Part shown: one piece after another, positions 9,552-24,963 of the stretch
Layout of the letters: each line of letters opens with the position of its first letter
Numbering within the stretch: position 1 is the stretch's first letter
Assembly: GCA_027625915.1 (NCBI GenBank)
Contig: JANTQA010000047.1
Span: 11,098,001-11,162,000, forward strand
DNA: 64,000 nucleotides
DNA from: Anaeramoeba flamelloides
Taxonomy: Eukaryota; Metamonada; Anaeramoebidae
Reading direction: 5' to 3'
Program-made: the position numbers and the translations under genes
The notes under the pieces: model-generated
The model's database searches: none
Told to the model about the DNA's origin: nothing
What the model saw: the letters and a program-made list of their open reading frames with translations, nothing else

Positions 9552-11712
9552 ATTTTTTTGGAAATTTTTATCTTTTTCAAAACAAATTCATAAATACTTT
9601 ATTTTAGATAACAAGTTTGATTTGAAAGTTTTATAAATGCTTTGATTCATTCCAAATTCTAGTTTAAAATAATAAATTATTATTAACTTTTTGTCAATTT
9701 CTCAAATAGTACCTTCCATTATTAAAAATTAAATTTTCTGAAAAAAAACTCGGGAGTATGAACTAAACCTTTTATTTTTTCAATTAAAAAATGGATGATA
9801 AACCCAAATAAAACTATATCTATTGATAAAAGAAAAAATAAATGATAAAAGACAAAATCAGGGATTCTAAACTAATTTATTTTTAATAAGATTATTTTTA
9901 AATAAGGATTTTTATTTGAATGATCTTTCTTTCAAAAATTATTGATAAAATTGACTATTTTTTGAGAATAGCAAAACTACTTCAAACCATTCCAATAATT
10001 TATGATATTTAATTTTTTTTTGTTGATTTGATTGATAAAAATATCATGAATTATTCCTAAAAGTTAATTTATTGCTTATATTTATTGATTTTTACCCTTT
10101 TTTTAGTAAGATTACCAATTAAAAATTGTTTTCGGCTTTTTTTTCGAAGTTTCGCCTTTTTTACTGAAGTGCAAGTTTTTTTTTGAAATTTTGATATGTG
10201 AAAAGACCATTTTTATTTTTGAATTCATTAATTTAAATTCAAGATTTTTTAAATAATAAATTTTTACTTATTTGAAGATACATCAATTTTTTTTTTATTT
10301 AATCAGTTATTGTATATTGGGTATATTAATAAACATGTAAATAATTTGGATAAATCCTAAAAATTAAAAAAAAAATCAATATTTAGACTTTTCTTCTTAT
10401 GATATATTTTTGAATTATTTTTATTGGGAGAAATATTATCATTCAATAATTGTAGAATCAAAATATAAAGGATACTGGATGTCAAAAAGGGTTTATAACA
10501 AATCATTTTCATTTTTTTCCCAAACCCCAAAAGCAAAAAAAAAAAAACAAATGTTACAATGATTAAAATTTATCAATTATGAACCTTTAAATTCCTTTTA
10601 TCATTTTTTTTTTGAAATTATTTTATTTTATAACTTGATTTTCATATCACTAGATGATTCCTCTGCAAAGGTATTTTTAAATCTTACAAATTAGTGAAAT
10701 AATGATTTGTAAATCACTATGATAACGACTGTCATGGGCATAAAAAAAATCACTTTTTTCAAAAAAAATTGTATTGTATTTCTTTTTCAATATAAAACAG
10801 TTAAAAATCAAATAACAACCCATTAATCTAAAGATAAATTGGTGATCAGAAGTTGTGTGGCAGATGTCTTTTGTATTCTTAATTAAACAAATATAACAAG
10901 AGAAATGATTGGGTAATAATTATGATTTAGTATCCTATGCGATAATTATAGACAAATAATAGAATAAATAGGGAATTGGGTGAGTATTTTGAAAATTTTC
11001 AAATTATCAAACGATTGAGGTTTTATTTGTAAATTACAATTACTCAAATCAATAAATTGTGATCTGTACAAAATTTTAAACAATTTGAAAAGTTTAAATC
11101 AGAAGACTTGTTTTTTTTTTTTTAACAGATTTCTTACAATAAAACAAGTCAAAAGACAGGTATTAATCAACTAATTAATAATTAGAAAGAAGAAAAAGAA
11201 GTTATCAAAAAAAAAAAAACAATTGATTGTTATATTAATTATTATTCTTTATGATCGAAAAAATCATTTTCTTAACTTGTCTAATCTATCAACAAAATAT
11301 CAATATGAAGGAAAAACACGCTACTGGGTTTTATTATTGAAAATTCAATTGCCCCTTTGCCATATTTCCTGTTTTTTATTGAAATTCGTTGTACATTGTT
11401 TTCTACAAAAAAAATTCGAAATTTAAATAATCAATATTACTCTTATTGAATAAATATAAATTTACACTCTAGATATCCCTTTACTCAAATACTCGTTTAA
11501 AAGATGAAACTTGAAATTATAGATTCCATGATTATTTGTTAGGAATACATACCCAAATTATTTTTATGGTTGAAAATGAAAAAGAAAAAAAATGACATAA
11601 AAAAAAAATCATTAAAAATTTTTTATTAATTTTATCAAATAAAGGAGAAAAAAAAAACAAAAAAAAAAAACGAAGGAAATAAATAATAAAAAAAATTTAT
11701 AAATCGAATGGA
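9552..11712. other. AT-rich gap downstream of TRRAP with no gene seen
   Basis: The segment holds many homopolymer runs and short chance ORFs such as one at 11223-11426. I found no motif, splice-linked exon or clear interspersed repeat in it. Confidence 0.4.
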
Positions 11713-13673
11713 TTAAAACCAAGGAAATAATTTTGGGGGTTGATTTACATAACAAGATATATTTTTCGAATTGTCAATTAAATTTTTAGCAAAATTATTT
11801 ACTGGTATTTTAATATTTGGATCTAATTTGGGAGCGATCTGTTCAATTGAGTTAAAAATCTTTTCAACATTCATTTCTGAAATTGATTCTAAATTTTCTT
11901 TTAAAAAATCTGATAAATCATCTCTGATAATTATATTTAAATAATTTTGGATTTCAATTTTAGGGTTTATTAATGCCTGTGCTGCACTGGTTAAAACTGT
12001 TTTAAACAAACCTGATATACCAATCTGAGAGAATAAATGTTGAATATTTGGTGTTAATCTAAAAGGTACACAATTTGTATTCCCACTGGCATTCTCATTT
12101 TGATTCTCGTTTTGATTAAAATTATTATTATTATTATTATTTTGATTGGAATTACTTTTTTCAGGAATTAAAAAAGTTTTTTGATCATATTTTGGAAAGA
12201 AATTAAATTGTCTAATTTCACCAGAGCAGGGAGCAAAATTGATATCAAAAATGGAACGTTTGTCTACGTTTAATACGTATTCCCAAAAGCTATATGTACT
12301 ATAATTTAATAAAAATTGTTTTTTAAATATCCAAAAATCTTCGAAAGTGGCAAACAGTTTAAAGGCATAATTATATAGAATATTTTCAGGAAAGTATTTT
12401 GATTTAATTTTCATAAATATTTCATTTTTTGTTAATAATTTCTTTTGCTTTTCATTATCATCATTAATACTATTCAATTCCTTTTTATTGATTAATTTGA
12501 GATACAAATCCAAAGGTTGATAAATTGAATTATTATTATCATCATCAATAACTTTATCGTCATCCTCAAAATTCTCTTCCTCGTTAAGTTCATCCCCGTT
12601 ATGATGATTAGAAGGGTAAGAATCCAAAAAGGTTTGATAGACTTGATCTAAAGTATGCTTTTTTTGCTTTTCACTGATTAATCGGATTTTATTATTTAAA
12701 GGGATAATTAAGGGAACATAACAATTGATATTTCTTTTTTTGGTTTGGATGTGCTTTTGGAATAAATTATTTGTTAATCTTAAAAATAGAGAAAATCTTT
12801 CTTCAGATCTGGCATCCAATGTATTTTGCACTTTGTCAATCAAATAAGTATATTTAATTCCATTATCCCCAATACAGTTAATTTTTTTATTACACTGCAG
12901 CCCAGAGAAAAAAGTGTAAATTTCTGGAAAGATTCGATAGATTTTAACATGATCGCCATAGGGGAAAACAATTTTATTACTTTGCAAATTCAAATATTGT
13001 CCAGGTAGATCCACATTTTCATTTGGGAATAAAAAATCTGTGAGATTTAAATTTAAATCAAATTCTTCCGAAAATAAATTAATTTTCATTGGATCAGAAA
13101 TTTCTTTAAACATATTAATTTGGTCTTCTAAATTTTGTAATAAATTTTTTGATTTGATTGTTTTTTCTAATTTTTGAATTAATTTTTTAATAAATTTGAT
13201 TATTATTATTTTGTTGCTATTTTGTATTTCTTTTCTTTTTCTTGTAGTTTTTTGACTTTCTTTTTCATCCTTTTCATTTTTTTCATCTGGTTTATTAATG
13301 AAATTAGTTTTTTCATTAATTATTTGAGGAATTTTAAATTTCTGATCATTTTTAAAAATTTTTTTTAATTTTTTTATAATTTCATTTGTAGTTATTTCCT
13401 TTGTGGAATAATAATTTAATAATAATTGGTTTAATTTTCTAAATTTAACCAAATCTTGATCATGAATAAATTTTTCCAAAATTAATTTTCTAAATTTTTT
13501 TACTTCAATTAATTCATTTGTTGTATTAAAAACTTGATCTAATTCTGAAATAAATTTATTTTTCAAGTTTAAATCTTGTAATTTTAAATTTTCTTCAGTA
13601 TTATTATTACTATTATTATTACTATTATTATTATTATTATTATTATTATTAGTGGGTATGTTGTTACTAATAC

Positions 13674-13706
<33 letters not shown>

Positions 13707-15990
13707 CATTTGATTCCATATTTATAAAATCTGGAAATGACAAATCGTTATTTTGTGGTTCTGTGTCCAATGGGAAAATAAAAGAATCATTATTAAAATC
13801 AAAATTATCAAAATCCATTGAATCAAATAAATTATTATTATTATTTTTATTTTCATCATCTTCCTTCTTATTGTCATCATCATCTTCAATAAGGTTGTTT
13901 TCATTACTTTTATTAATATCGTTATCATTTTCATTCTCGTTCTCGTTTTCATAATCATTAGTCAAAATTTTCTTCTTTTTTTTAATTTTATTTTCTGAAA
14001 ATAATTTATAATAAAAGTAAATACTTTGAGGAAACTTTTTACCTAATTTTAATAATAAATTATTAAAATATTTATAACCAATTTTATTTTTCATTTCATT
14101 TATTAATTGGTGAACCCAGGGTATCCACATAATTATATTTGAGTTTTCTAATTTAATATCTGTTTGGATTCCTCTAAAAATTAACCAAAAGATTCTAGGT
14201 GCTATGGAATTTAATTTATCACCTTTCAATAAAGCTGTTTCGTGATAAAATTCAATGGCCTTTTCTGCCCAAGATTTTTTGCCCGTCTTTGAATAAATGA
14301 GGTCACAGAATTTGGCCCATTTGCCCCAATTTTGTCCCAATTTTTTCGAAATCCGTATTGAATCATAAAACGCCTTATTGGCTTGATTGAAATCGCCCAT
14401 CAACGTTAGCATTTCACCTTTGAATCTTAAATACAATGATTGGTGCATTTGAGCCGGGAAGAGTTTCAACTCCAAATTATTTAGTTTGGTTATCCCCTCA
14501 TTAATCTTATTGGGCATTGACATGAAGCATTTGTTTTGTTCCTCAATTCTCTTAAAGGCCTGTTCAGCTTGCAAATTATTAAATTTTAAAACACGATCAA
14601 GAGAATTTAAACAGGTTGTAAATAAGCCGTGCTTTCTAGCTACTTTGGCATATTTATTTAAAGCGATTGCCTGTTGGTGCTCGCCAAAATGGGTAGCTGA
14701 TGCTGTGATATTGTCTTCGTGTGTCAAATTTTCCATAGATTCTGTCAACGTCTGGAACATATTGAGTCTCCATTCTAATAAATCTTGCCAAATGGGCAAA
14801 TCTTCCCAATGATTTGGCAATCTCTGTTGCCATGTTTTTACAACCATTTCAATTTTATAAAAGAATTTTTGGTTATAGCCACTGATATTTCTCTTTCTTA
14901 ATATATTGGAATTCATTATTTCTGACATTAATTTATACGATTCTCTTAATTCTTGAAATTGCTGTAACTTGGCCAAATGTTCAACATGTGATAAGTTCAC
15001 CCTCTTGGGTAAATATTTCCAAGTAACCAAAATATTATACAGCCCCTTTTCATAAATTGAATTTATTAATCTATTCCAATTTTTTATATTGGAATTTAAT
15101 TGGCCCGATATGATCTTTTGATTATTTAATTTCATTTTTTGCAATTCCAAATACCCCTGAATTAACACTCTACTCGTTGAGGGCTTGCTATTCTTTTGCA
15201 AATATTCATTTAATTGGTCCCATTTACCGACTTTCCATAGGCAATTCAAAAATAGATCAAAATTGGTAATTTCTTTCGAAAATTCAACTAAAATGTCCGT
15301 CTGGCCCAATTTTAACGAACAATCCAACCATTGGGTTTCACATACCCCGTATTCGTTTTTACCAATATCTTGATCCATTTTCCTATTTCTTATTATTTGC
15401 ATTGATTTAAAATAATTGATTTGTGCTTCCTTCCAAAATCCCTGTTGCTCTAAACTTAATGCTATTTTCGTTTCTAAATTACTGGATAATTGGTCCCATA
15501 GCCCATAAACATAATCTTTTTCTCCTATTTTTTTGTATAGCTTGTATAATAAAAAGTTTCGAGTTTCATTGTTTTCATTTTCTTTAATGGTCTTTGCCGT
15601 TGACAGCATACCAGTTTTTTTTAATTGAAATGTTTCCATAATAATTAATGGTAAATGGAAAATACCTGATTTTTCAGAAATAATCGAAAATAAATCAGAT
15701 CTTATTTTAATTAATGATTTGGAACAAAAGAAACCCTTTAATATTGGTTTATAAATTCTAGATTTTGATTTTTTATCAATTGCTTGGCTTTTAATCATAT
15801 TTGTAATTAAAAAGGAAATAAATTGGTTTTGCTGTTTCTTTTTTTTTAATATTTTTTTATTTATTTGAATATAAGTATCTGGCCATAAAAATTCTGGATA
15901 TTTATCACATAAAATCATTAATTCGAATAAACATTGTAAAATTGATATTTCTTTTTCCTTGTTTTTATAGTTGCTATTTATGCTATTATT

Positions 15991-16035
<45 letters not shown>

Positions 16036-19000
16036 ATCGTCGTTGGTATTGCTATTGATACCTTTATTATTATTATTGTTATTATTATTATTAGTGTTGA
16101 TTTTTTTATTTTTTTCATTATTATTCTTGTTATTTTCATTATTATTTTTTTTATTATAAATTTTGACGTTCTTTGTAAATAATAATTTGCCATTAATAAA
16201 CAAATCTTCCTTTTCAACACAAATAAAAATTAATTGTAATACATGTTTTAACCAATAAATTGGTGTTCTACTAAAGAATAAATCATTATTAAAAAAATAT
16301 TTTAATCTTTTTTTTAATGAATTCTTTGGTAAATAATAATTAATTATTTTAAAATATTTTTCTCTTGTTTTTCTAATTGGTGAATTTAATCCAAAACAAA
16401 AAGTTCTTTCAATAATTTGTTTTATAGATTTAAATTTTTCATGTAAAGTTAATTCAATTAAAAATTGATGAATTAATTCTTCTAAGGCAATATCTTGAAT
16501 GAATTTTCGAGAAAAAATAAATAAAATTTTTCCAATAATTTCTCTTTCCTCTTTGTCAGAAAATATTGATTTATGATTTGATATATTACGATTATTATGA
16601 TTATGATTATGATTAAGGTTACGGTTTCGGTTACGATTGTGGTTACTATTATTGTTATTATAAAAATGATTATAATTATCAAAATTTGGTAAATTAATTT
16701 TTTGTTTCATTGCTTCGTTTATTTTTGGTTCTTTGTCGAAAATCAAATAAAAGCATTCTTTAATTACTATATATAATAATTTGGGATTAATACTAATTTC
16801 TAATATTTGTATAATGCTTTTATAAAAAAAGTTTCTAATTTTTGGGAAATTTTTAACTCGTAAAGAAATAATGATAAAAGATTGAATTAAATTTTCTAGA
16901 ATCTGTTCATCATTTATATTTGTATTGTTTTTTTTATTTATTGAATGAGAAGAAGATGACATAGAAGATGAAGATGAAGATGAAGATGAAGATGAAGATG
17001 AATTTGGTTGATTAGTTTTTGAAAAGGTAGATGTTGATGTACCTGTTGAAATTTTTGAAGAATTCTGCATAAAATAAGAATTGTTATTTAAATTAGAATT
17101 ACTCTTAACATTAGTATGTTTATTCATATTTGTATTTTGATTACTATTGTTCGAATTTCTTGAATACATTTGAGGGTTTTTATTATGCTTAAATCTTTTA
17201 TTTAAATGTCTATTTTCTTGGATGCTTTTATTTAGATGGGCAGGCAAAAAATCTTTAAATCCATTTAATATATAATTTAAAATGGGATCAATTATTAATG
17301 GGCTTATTTTATAAATTTCAATTAAATATTGATAAATACCTTCCTTGGAATAATTAATTCGTTTATTTGGTTTAAGTTTCCCCTTGATACAGGAAACAAA
17401 CAATTGTAATAATAAAGAATACTTTTTTTTAATATTTTTGTTTGTTAGTTTTAAATAACTAATCTTGATATAATTAATTAATTCATGATATAATTTGATA
17501 CTTTCTTTCGGATAATTTGAAAAAAAATAATGTTTGATGATGTTTGAAAATTTTATCATTTTTTCTTTCGTTATATTTTGAATAATAAATTGAGTAGCCT
17601 GATATTTGAAAATTAAATTTAATATTTTTAAAATTGTTAATCTTGGGGTGTTAATTATGAAATGGTTAATTGACTTTGCATTGATTATTTTATTAAATTC
17701 AAAAAAGATATCAATATTTATCGTTACTAATGGCCATATTTGGAAAGTGGTTTCTAATAACTCTAGGCATTTATTAATTAATTTTGTTAATTTATAATGC
17801 AACTCTTTGGCATTTTTATTTTGTAAATCTAAAATAATGGAATACTGAATTAAAAATTTACTAATAATTAAGGCTATTGGATTATTATTGTTATTATATT
17901 TATTACTGATATTATTAGTATTATTAGTATTGATTAAATTAGTGTTATTACTACTATTGCTGCTGCTGTTGTTGTTATTATTACTTGTAATACTACCACT
18001 GCCACTAATACCACTGTTACTACTACTACTACTACTACTATTGATTGTGTTATTATTATTAATCATCATAGTGCCATTATTGGTGTTATTATTGATATTT
18101 GTTTTCATAGTATTTAAAATAGATTTTGTTATTTTGATTAATAAGGATTTATGTTCTACTCTGTGATAATTATTAAATTCTTTTAAAAATCTTAATGCAG
18201 TTTGATTAAAAGCAGGCGAATAAAAAATTTTTGGATGGTCTAAAATGATCCGAAAGGAATATAATATTTTGTTTTTATAATAATTGGATTTTTCTAAATA
18301 AACCTCAATACCCTTTCTCCAGAATCTAGGGAAGGTATATTTTTTGCCAAAATTGGGTAATAACTCTATTAACAATTCAAACGCCCTTCTATTTCTCCAT
18401 CTTTCCTCACTGATATACTCTTGTATCATTGATTGGAATAATTCTGGTAAATGCTTTTCAAAAATGATGCAATTGTCTAATTGGTTGACTAATTCAATAA
18501 TGGTAATATAGCACCTACTTCTTACCATTACGCTTTGATTTTTTTGGCTTAATGGTTTCCACGCAATTTTAATCATTTCCTTTTTTTGTTGATTTGTTAT
18601 TAATTCATATCGAGATAGCAATGCAAAAAATTTTAGTATCTCCACCAAAAAGGCATTTTCAATTGATTTTCTTTTTGAGTATTCTTTAAAATCAAAATTT
18701 TCTTTTTTTTGATCCAATAAATATTTTTCTGAAGAATTTAAATAGATTTTTAAATAGTCTTTTAAATACTTTTTGAAAAAGACATCGCAAAATTGTCTAT
18801 TAATTATTGAATTCTGTTCGTTTTCTTTTATTGTGTTATTTAAATTGTAATAGAGCATTGGGATCATTAAATTGGTTAGTACAGGAATTTTCAATACTAA
18901 ATTGATCTTTGGTAATGTTAAAAATTTTAAAAAGCTGAATAATAAATCTGTTTGCTCTTTAATGGTGAAAGTTTTTGGGATTTCCTTCGAAAAAAAGTTC

Positions 19001-22000
19001 CTTAAAATGTCTGTTGTTGAAAGAGAATCACGATGAATAAATTGTAATAACTCTAAAATCACTGGTGCAATTAACCGATCTTCTCTTATAAAATAAATAA
19101 TAAATTTATATAATTCTTGGAATCTGGATTGTATTCTTAATGAATTTATTTTGTTGCTTTTTGGTAAATCATACAATGTCTTTCGAAATAATATAAATAT
19201 TTTCCTGTTTTTAATAAAGCTTTTTTTAAATTTCTTTGTTAAGTAAATAATCAAATCAAATAACGTCAAGCATAGCTTATAAAAATTGGCAATGTTCGAT
19301 TGGCTGTTTGTTTTTGAATATTGTTCTTGATCTAATTTTTGTTTTTGTAATTGATCTTGATTGTGCATATTTGATTGTTGTGTTTGTTGCTGATTAGTAT
19401 TAGTATTATTATTCGTATTTTTTTGACAAATTTTTAGAATCAAATTATCAAAATTTTTTTCACTAATTTTTTTCAAAATGTTTTGATCTTTTATTGAAAG
19501 AATTAATTTGGCAAAGGATACCATTACACTTAAATTGGCGCCATGCTCGAAAAAATAATTAAAAAAATCATCAAAGTGTTTTAAAAAGAATTGCTTTTTT
19601 AAATGGATAATTAAATTTAAGTGTAATAATTCCTCATAACGAATTAAAGTTTTTATGAAATCATTTACTTTTACTTTATTTAAAGTGATATAATTAAATA
19701 TTTTCAAGATTAGATTTACGATGTGTAAATTAAATGTTTTTGTTTGGATACTATTTGATGTTTGGATTCGTTTAACATATTCCTGTAGTTTTTTAATTAA
19801 AACGATTTCCCAATTGAAATGGATTTGGATTGGTGATATTTTGACTAATAATTTTATCCCTCGATAGAATTGTAATTGATAATTTTGTTCAAATTTTTGT
19901 TGAAATTCTCTTGTAATGCTTAATATTATTTGCTTTTGGATATTTTCTGGTATTTTTTTAAATCCACTTTTAATTGCTCTATTAATTTGTTTATTATTTT
20001 TTATTATTAAAAAAATGCAAGAATTTATCTTTGATATTAATAAAGTTGGATTTTGAATAGAAAAAACCTTAATGAATTTAAATAAAAAATTAATTAAAAA
20101 AATTATTTTTTTATTCTTTTTTTCCGTTTCGATTAATTCTTTAACTTTATTCAATATACTTTCAATAGATTCATTTAAAAAGGTATTTTTCAAATTAATT
20201 AATTTTTCATTATTAGTATTATCAGTTATATCATTCATATCAAGATCTAAATCATTACTGGTATTGTTATTCGTGTTTGTTTGATGTTTGTCATTGTTAA
20301 GATTTAAATGGTCATCGTTATTTTTCTGGTAATAAATTTCAAAAAAAAATAAAATTTTATCTAACTTTTGAATTTTTTCAAATTTTAATGGTTCAAAAAA
20401 TGAAGATTGAGATTCATTTATTTTTTTAAATAAATAATTTATTATTAAATTAATTAAATATAATTTCATTTTATTATTTCCAAATTGTTTAGAATTATCA
20501 CCATTGTTAATGTTATTTTTGTTATTTGTGTTATCAGTGTTATTATTATTGTTGTTGTTGTTATTATTATTATTTATGTTGTTGTTGTTGTTACCTTTAT
20601 CATTATTTGGAGTGCTTGTAGTGTTCTTATTCTTATTTTTATTAGAATTGGTATTTTTATCGACAGTGTTATTCTTGTCTAATAATAAGTTTTCAAAAAT
20701 ATTTTTTAATAATTTGTTTGTTCTTTTAACTTGATTTGAAAAAAATGTTGTAATTAAAAAATAAATTATTGAATCAGTTATGTTCTGAATTTTGAGATAT
20801 TTAAATAAGATTTTATTCAATAATTTTTTTGATTTATTAATAATAATTCGACTAAATTTAAATTTTGAATCAGAAATTAAAAAGAATAAGCTTCTCAAAA
20901 TATTGATTAAATTTTGTTCCTTCATAATAATTTTTGGAAATTTTTTTATTAATTTTTCAATAATTTTACAACCAGAAATCCTTTTTGATGAATTTTCTAA
21001 ATAGCATAAATGAATACTCGATTTTAATATTTTTTCAATTAAAAATTGATAACTTGTATAATTATTTTCTTCATTTTCTTCATAATAATTATTTAAAAGA
21101 TCGTCATCCTCTTCTTTGTTTTCATTATGTTCATTATTATTGCTATGCTCGTTGTTCTTGCTGCTGTTATTGCTATTGGTGTCTTTATCAATAGTATTGC
21201 TGTTATCGTTATTATTGTTGATGTTATCGTTATTATTGTTGTTGTTGTGCTTTATATTATTTATTGGGATTAATTTGTTTAAAAAATCTTCAAATAATTT
21301 AATACCATATTTTGAAATTTTTTGATCTGGTGAACAAATTACATCAAAAATTGAGTTAATAAAAAAAAAAGGATCAATTTGTTTATTTTTTAAAAACTTT
21401 TTTTCAGAATAATTTTTAAATAAATGAACAATTTTGTCAAGTAATTCATTAATAAATGTTTTGCTTTTATTTTGATAATAAAATATTGTCGAAAATATTC
21501 TTTTTAAAAAAAATTCTTTAATTGTCAAAAATTTGTTTGGGTTATATATAATTAATTTAGATGATTTATTTCTATTATTTTTGTTATTTTTATTTCTATT
21601 ATTGTTATGATTACTGCTCATTTTATTTTTATTTTGGTAATTATTTAAATCAATAATGATTGAATTATTAGTTTTTAAATTATTTTCTTCAATTAGTTCA
21701 TTTAAAAAGGATTTTGCAAAAAGATAAATAAAATTAAAAGACCATTTTTGTAATTTTTTTGCAACTTCTTCGGATAGTTGTGGTATTCTTTGTGAAGGAG
21801 AAAGAAAGTTTAGTGATAATTCAATACAGTTATCTAAATTTAAAATAATGGGCTGATCTTTGATAAAATTTAATCTTAATTGAAAAACACCGGTTAGGTT
21901 CAATAAATAACTGGAATCCAATTTATGGTTTTTCTTTGATAAAAAGTCTCTATTATTGCCACCAAATCTGCCTAAAATCTCGCAAGCTAAATAACTAATT

Positions 22001-24963
22001 TTTTTATTTGGTTCTAATAATGAAGTTAAAGAATGCATTAATTCTTCGTAAGTAGATGAATTTAATGTCTGTAACAAAAAATTTGGATTAATTATTTGAA
22101 TAATTTTATTAAACTTTTTTAATGCAGTTTCAACGAATTTTGGAATTTTGGAATTTAACGCATTAATAATGTGTTCAATATATAAAGATATGTGTGAATG
22201 TAAAAAGGGCAAATTAAAGGGTAATTCGATGCATAGTGCAGAAATTTCAATCTTTACCTTTTCTAAATGCAATAGATCTAATTGGATTTTCGAAAACAAT
22301 TCTAATAGCGGAATTACATAGGGCAATAGTTCAAATTTAATTGTGTTTGGATGGCTGTTGATTAACAAAATAGTCCAATTTAAAAGGGTAAGAAAGGTTG
22401 ATGGATTTTCAGATTCTTTAATTTTCTTGATACAAATATTGATGAATTTTGAAAAATAATTATCTAATAATTTGGTAAAGTGTTGCTCATTAATGTTGAT
22501 CTTTTCTTTCCTTTGTGAAATTAAATTTTCAATTGCCCTTGTAATATACTCAAAGGTGGAATATATCACAGATATTTCTTCTCTTGTGGAATCATCACTC
22601 AGTTTGGGTAATTTGGTTAGTAGTAATTGTAATAATAAATTTAAAATAGATAATGAAGAATATGGTGGGTTTAAAAAGTGTGTAAAAATGTATGCAATGG
22701 AATCGGTTTTTTGTATTGACTGAAATAAAAAATCCATATTATTCTTAAAAATTTTGATCATAGAGTTTGAATCGATTAAACTAAATAAATTTGTAAAAAT
22801 TTTACCCAACTCTCTGCCCGGTTTTAATAATACAAAGCATTTGATTGCCCTTTTAAATAATCGTTCAAATAAAGTAATTTGTTCAGGTGGTAAAATAAAA
22901 GTAATCATGTTTTTTGATGTCGATACAATCGGGAAATAATACCATCGATCTTTAGTTATTTTGTTGCCGTTGCTATTATTGTTATTGTTTGCTTGGTTAT
23001 TGAAATTTCTTCGTTTATTTTGGTTTAATTCCTTTTCTTTAAATTTAATTATTTTGTTAATTTCGGTTTGGATTTTTAATAAACCAGATAATAATTCCTT
23101 TAATAATAATAAACAATCATGTAAGGAATCTGAATTATTTTTAGGTGTTAATCCAAAATCAATTCTTTCATTCAAATTTTCAATAAATTTCAGATCGTCC
23201 TCTGATAATTTTTTTGAATTTTGATTTTGATTTTGTTTTTGGTTTTTGTTTTTGTTTTTTGTTTTGTTTTGTTTTGTATTTTTAGTTTTCTTTTCTTTTT
23301 CCTTTTCCTTTTCATTTACATTTTCCTTTTCATTTTCATTTTCATTTCCATTTCCATTTCCATTTCCATTTTCATTTTCATTTTCCATTTTATTTTTCTT
23401 TTCCTTTTGATCATTTATATTTTTTTTTTTTTTTTTTTTATTTAAAAACTTTTTTTGAAATCTTTTTTTGTTTTTTTCCAAATTAAATTTTCTAAAACTA
23501 AAATTAATTCTCTTTTCTTTATTTTCTTTATCTTTTATTTCAATTATTTTTTTTTTCAAAATAGAAAATTTGTCAATAAAGGAAATAAATAGTCTATGTA
23601 GAAATTGAAGAGAATCATCTGGGTCTTGAACTTGGAAATTATTTAAAATTTTTAAAGTTAATTTGGGTGATAAAATTTGTGTTTTTATTGGAACTAAATG
23701 ATCATGCAGATTCTTACAAATGATAATAATTAATTGGTGGTGCTGAGTTTTTGTAAATTGTAAATTAATCTTATGAAAAAATAATGATAAAAATTTGAAT
23801 GCTCTTGGCACTAACGGTAAACACAATTGGCTCGATGTGCCAAGCAAAATGTCTTCGTCTAATAATTCGTCAAGATATTTTATTAATTCAATATACTTTT
23901 CTGTTTTGGCGATTTTGGTTAATATCTTGATGATTTTTCTTCTTAATTCAATACTATCAGATGGACACGTTTTTAATAGCAAGACCACCTTTTCAACAAC
24001 CTCTTTATCAAATGTTTTGATCCGAACATTGGTGTCCTGCTCGCCTCTGTCGTCAATTGAATTTTCTCGGTGAACCATAAAAAATAATTTTAAAAATTTT
24101 ATTTGAATGCTAATCGCCTCGTAATAAAACGGTTTATTTCTTTTAATATTTATTGGCTCCAATTTAAAGATTTTTGGAATCGTATCTAAGAGGATTTGCT
24201 TAATTTTTAATTTGATACTCCTTTGTGTTGTTTTTCTGTAAATTTTTTTTATGCTATTCCGAGTTACGGATAGGGTTTCGGGTGTATCAAGAAATTTTAA
24301 AAAATTTTTTTGATTATTTTCGAGATTCAATCGTCCATTTTGATTATGGTTGTTGTTGTTACTGCTGCTGCTGGTATTGGGGTTGTTATAAGTTAATAAT
24401 TGTTGATTTTGTTGTTGTTGTTGTGGTTGTTTTTGATTAAAAGTTGTTTGCTGTGGTATTTCAAAGGTAAGGATGGAAGCAATAAAAGTTTTAATCATGA
24501 CTTTAACAATGTCTAAATAAACATCAAACATTGACTCGAGTAGTTTGGGGAATGCAGAAACAAGTAAATTCACAACTTGTAAAGACAAAATTCCATTACT
24601 TTTGTTTTCAATTTTTAATGAAAACAAGCAAATTTTGACAATTTGGATAATTCCATTAATTAAGAGCTGTTGTTGTTGCTTCTGTTTTTCGCGCTTTATC
24701 AAAACAGAAAAGTCAGGATTCAAAATTAAATTCCGAAAGCTAACAAAGACCAATTTCCTTAAAGTATTTGTTTTTGTTGTTTCGTTTGTTGGTGGATACT
24801 TGTTCAAGGTATTTAAGAGTGTTGGTAAGGTTTCTCGAAAAAAGATATCTAATTGTTGGCTTGTGCTGACTTGATCAACAGTTTTGCAAATCTTTGTAAG
24901 TGAACGAATACGATCGCCGACAGACTGGCTTCCAGAAAACATTTGAGTTAATTCAAATAGCAT
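11713..24963 (-). CDS. TRRAP: TRRAP/Tra1-type PIKK-family pseudokinase scaffold
   Basis: One uninterrupted frame of 4,416 residues, ATG to TAA; human TRRAP and yeast Tra1 are about 3,700-3,900. Residues 1-3000 are helical HEAT-type repeats broken by simple inserts: Gln/Asn/Ser near 168-214, Asn-Glu/Lys near 520-590, Asn runs near 1240-1295, 1435-1495, 2300-2360 and 2940-3000, and a Ser run near 2660. The FAT region is about 3060-3655, including LWDQLSSNLETKIALSLEQQ. An acidic Asn-rich linker spans about 3660-3800. The PIKK-like domain runs from about 3990, with GIKYTYLIDK and DARSEERFSLFLRLTNNLFQ, to VPFRLTPNI near 4300; VPFRLTPN is a TRRAP signature. I see no DFG or catalytic-loop Asp, as expected of this dead kinase. 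The FATC ends in FPWF. TRRAP recruits SAGA- and NuA4-type acetyltransferases to activators in the nucleus. The absence of introns over 13 kb is notable. Confidence 0.97.
15960..16135 (-). repeat. Asparagine-codon microsatellite inside TRRAP
   Basis: An uninterrupted GTT repeat on the plus strand (AAC on the coding strand) near 15990-16033, followed by ATT/GTT-type triplets, encodes Asn runs at about residues 2940-3000. Similar in-frame triplet tracts lie near 13590-13710, 17890-18060, 20490-20600 and 21120-21250. All are multiples of three and fall between structured repeats, as expected of replication slippage tolerated in loops. Confidence 0.8.

Noticed and set aside
15971-16159. Leucine-rich plus-strand ORF opposite TRRAP, and similar ones near 17888, 20504, 21116 and 13652
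   Set aside because: These are antisense readings of Asn-codon repeats within the TRRAP gene.
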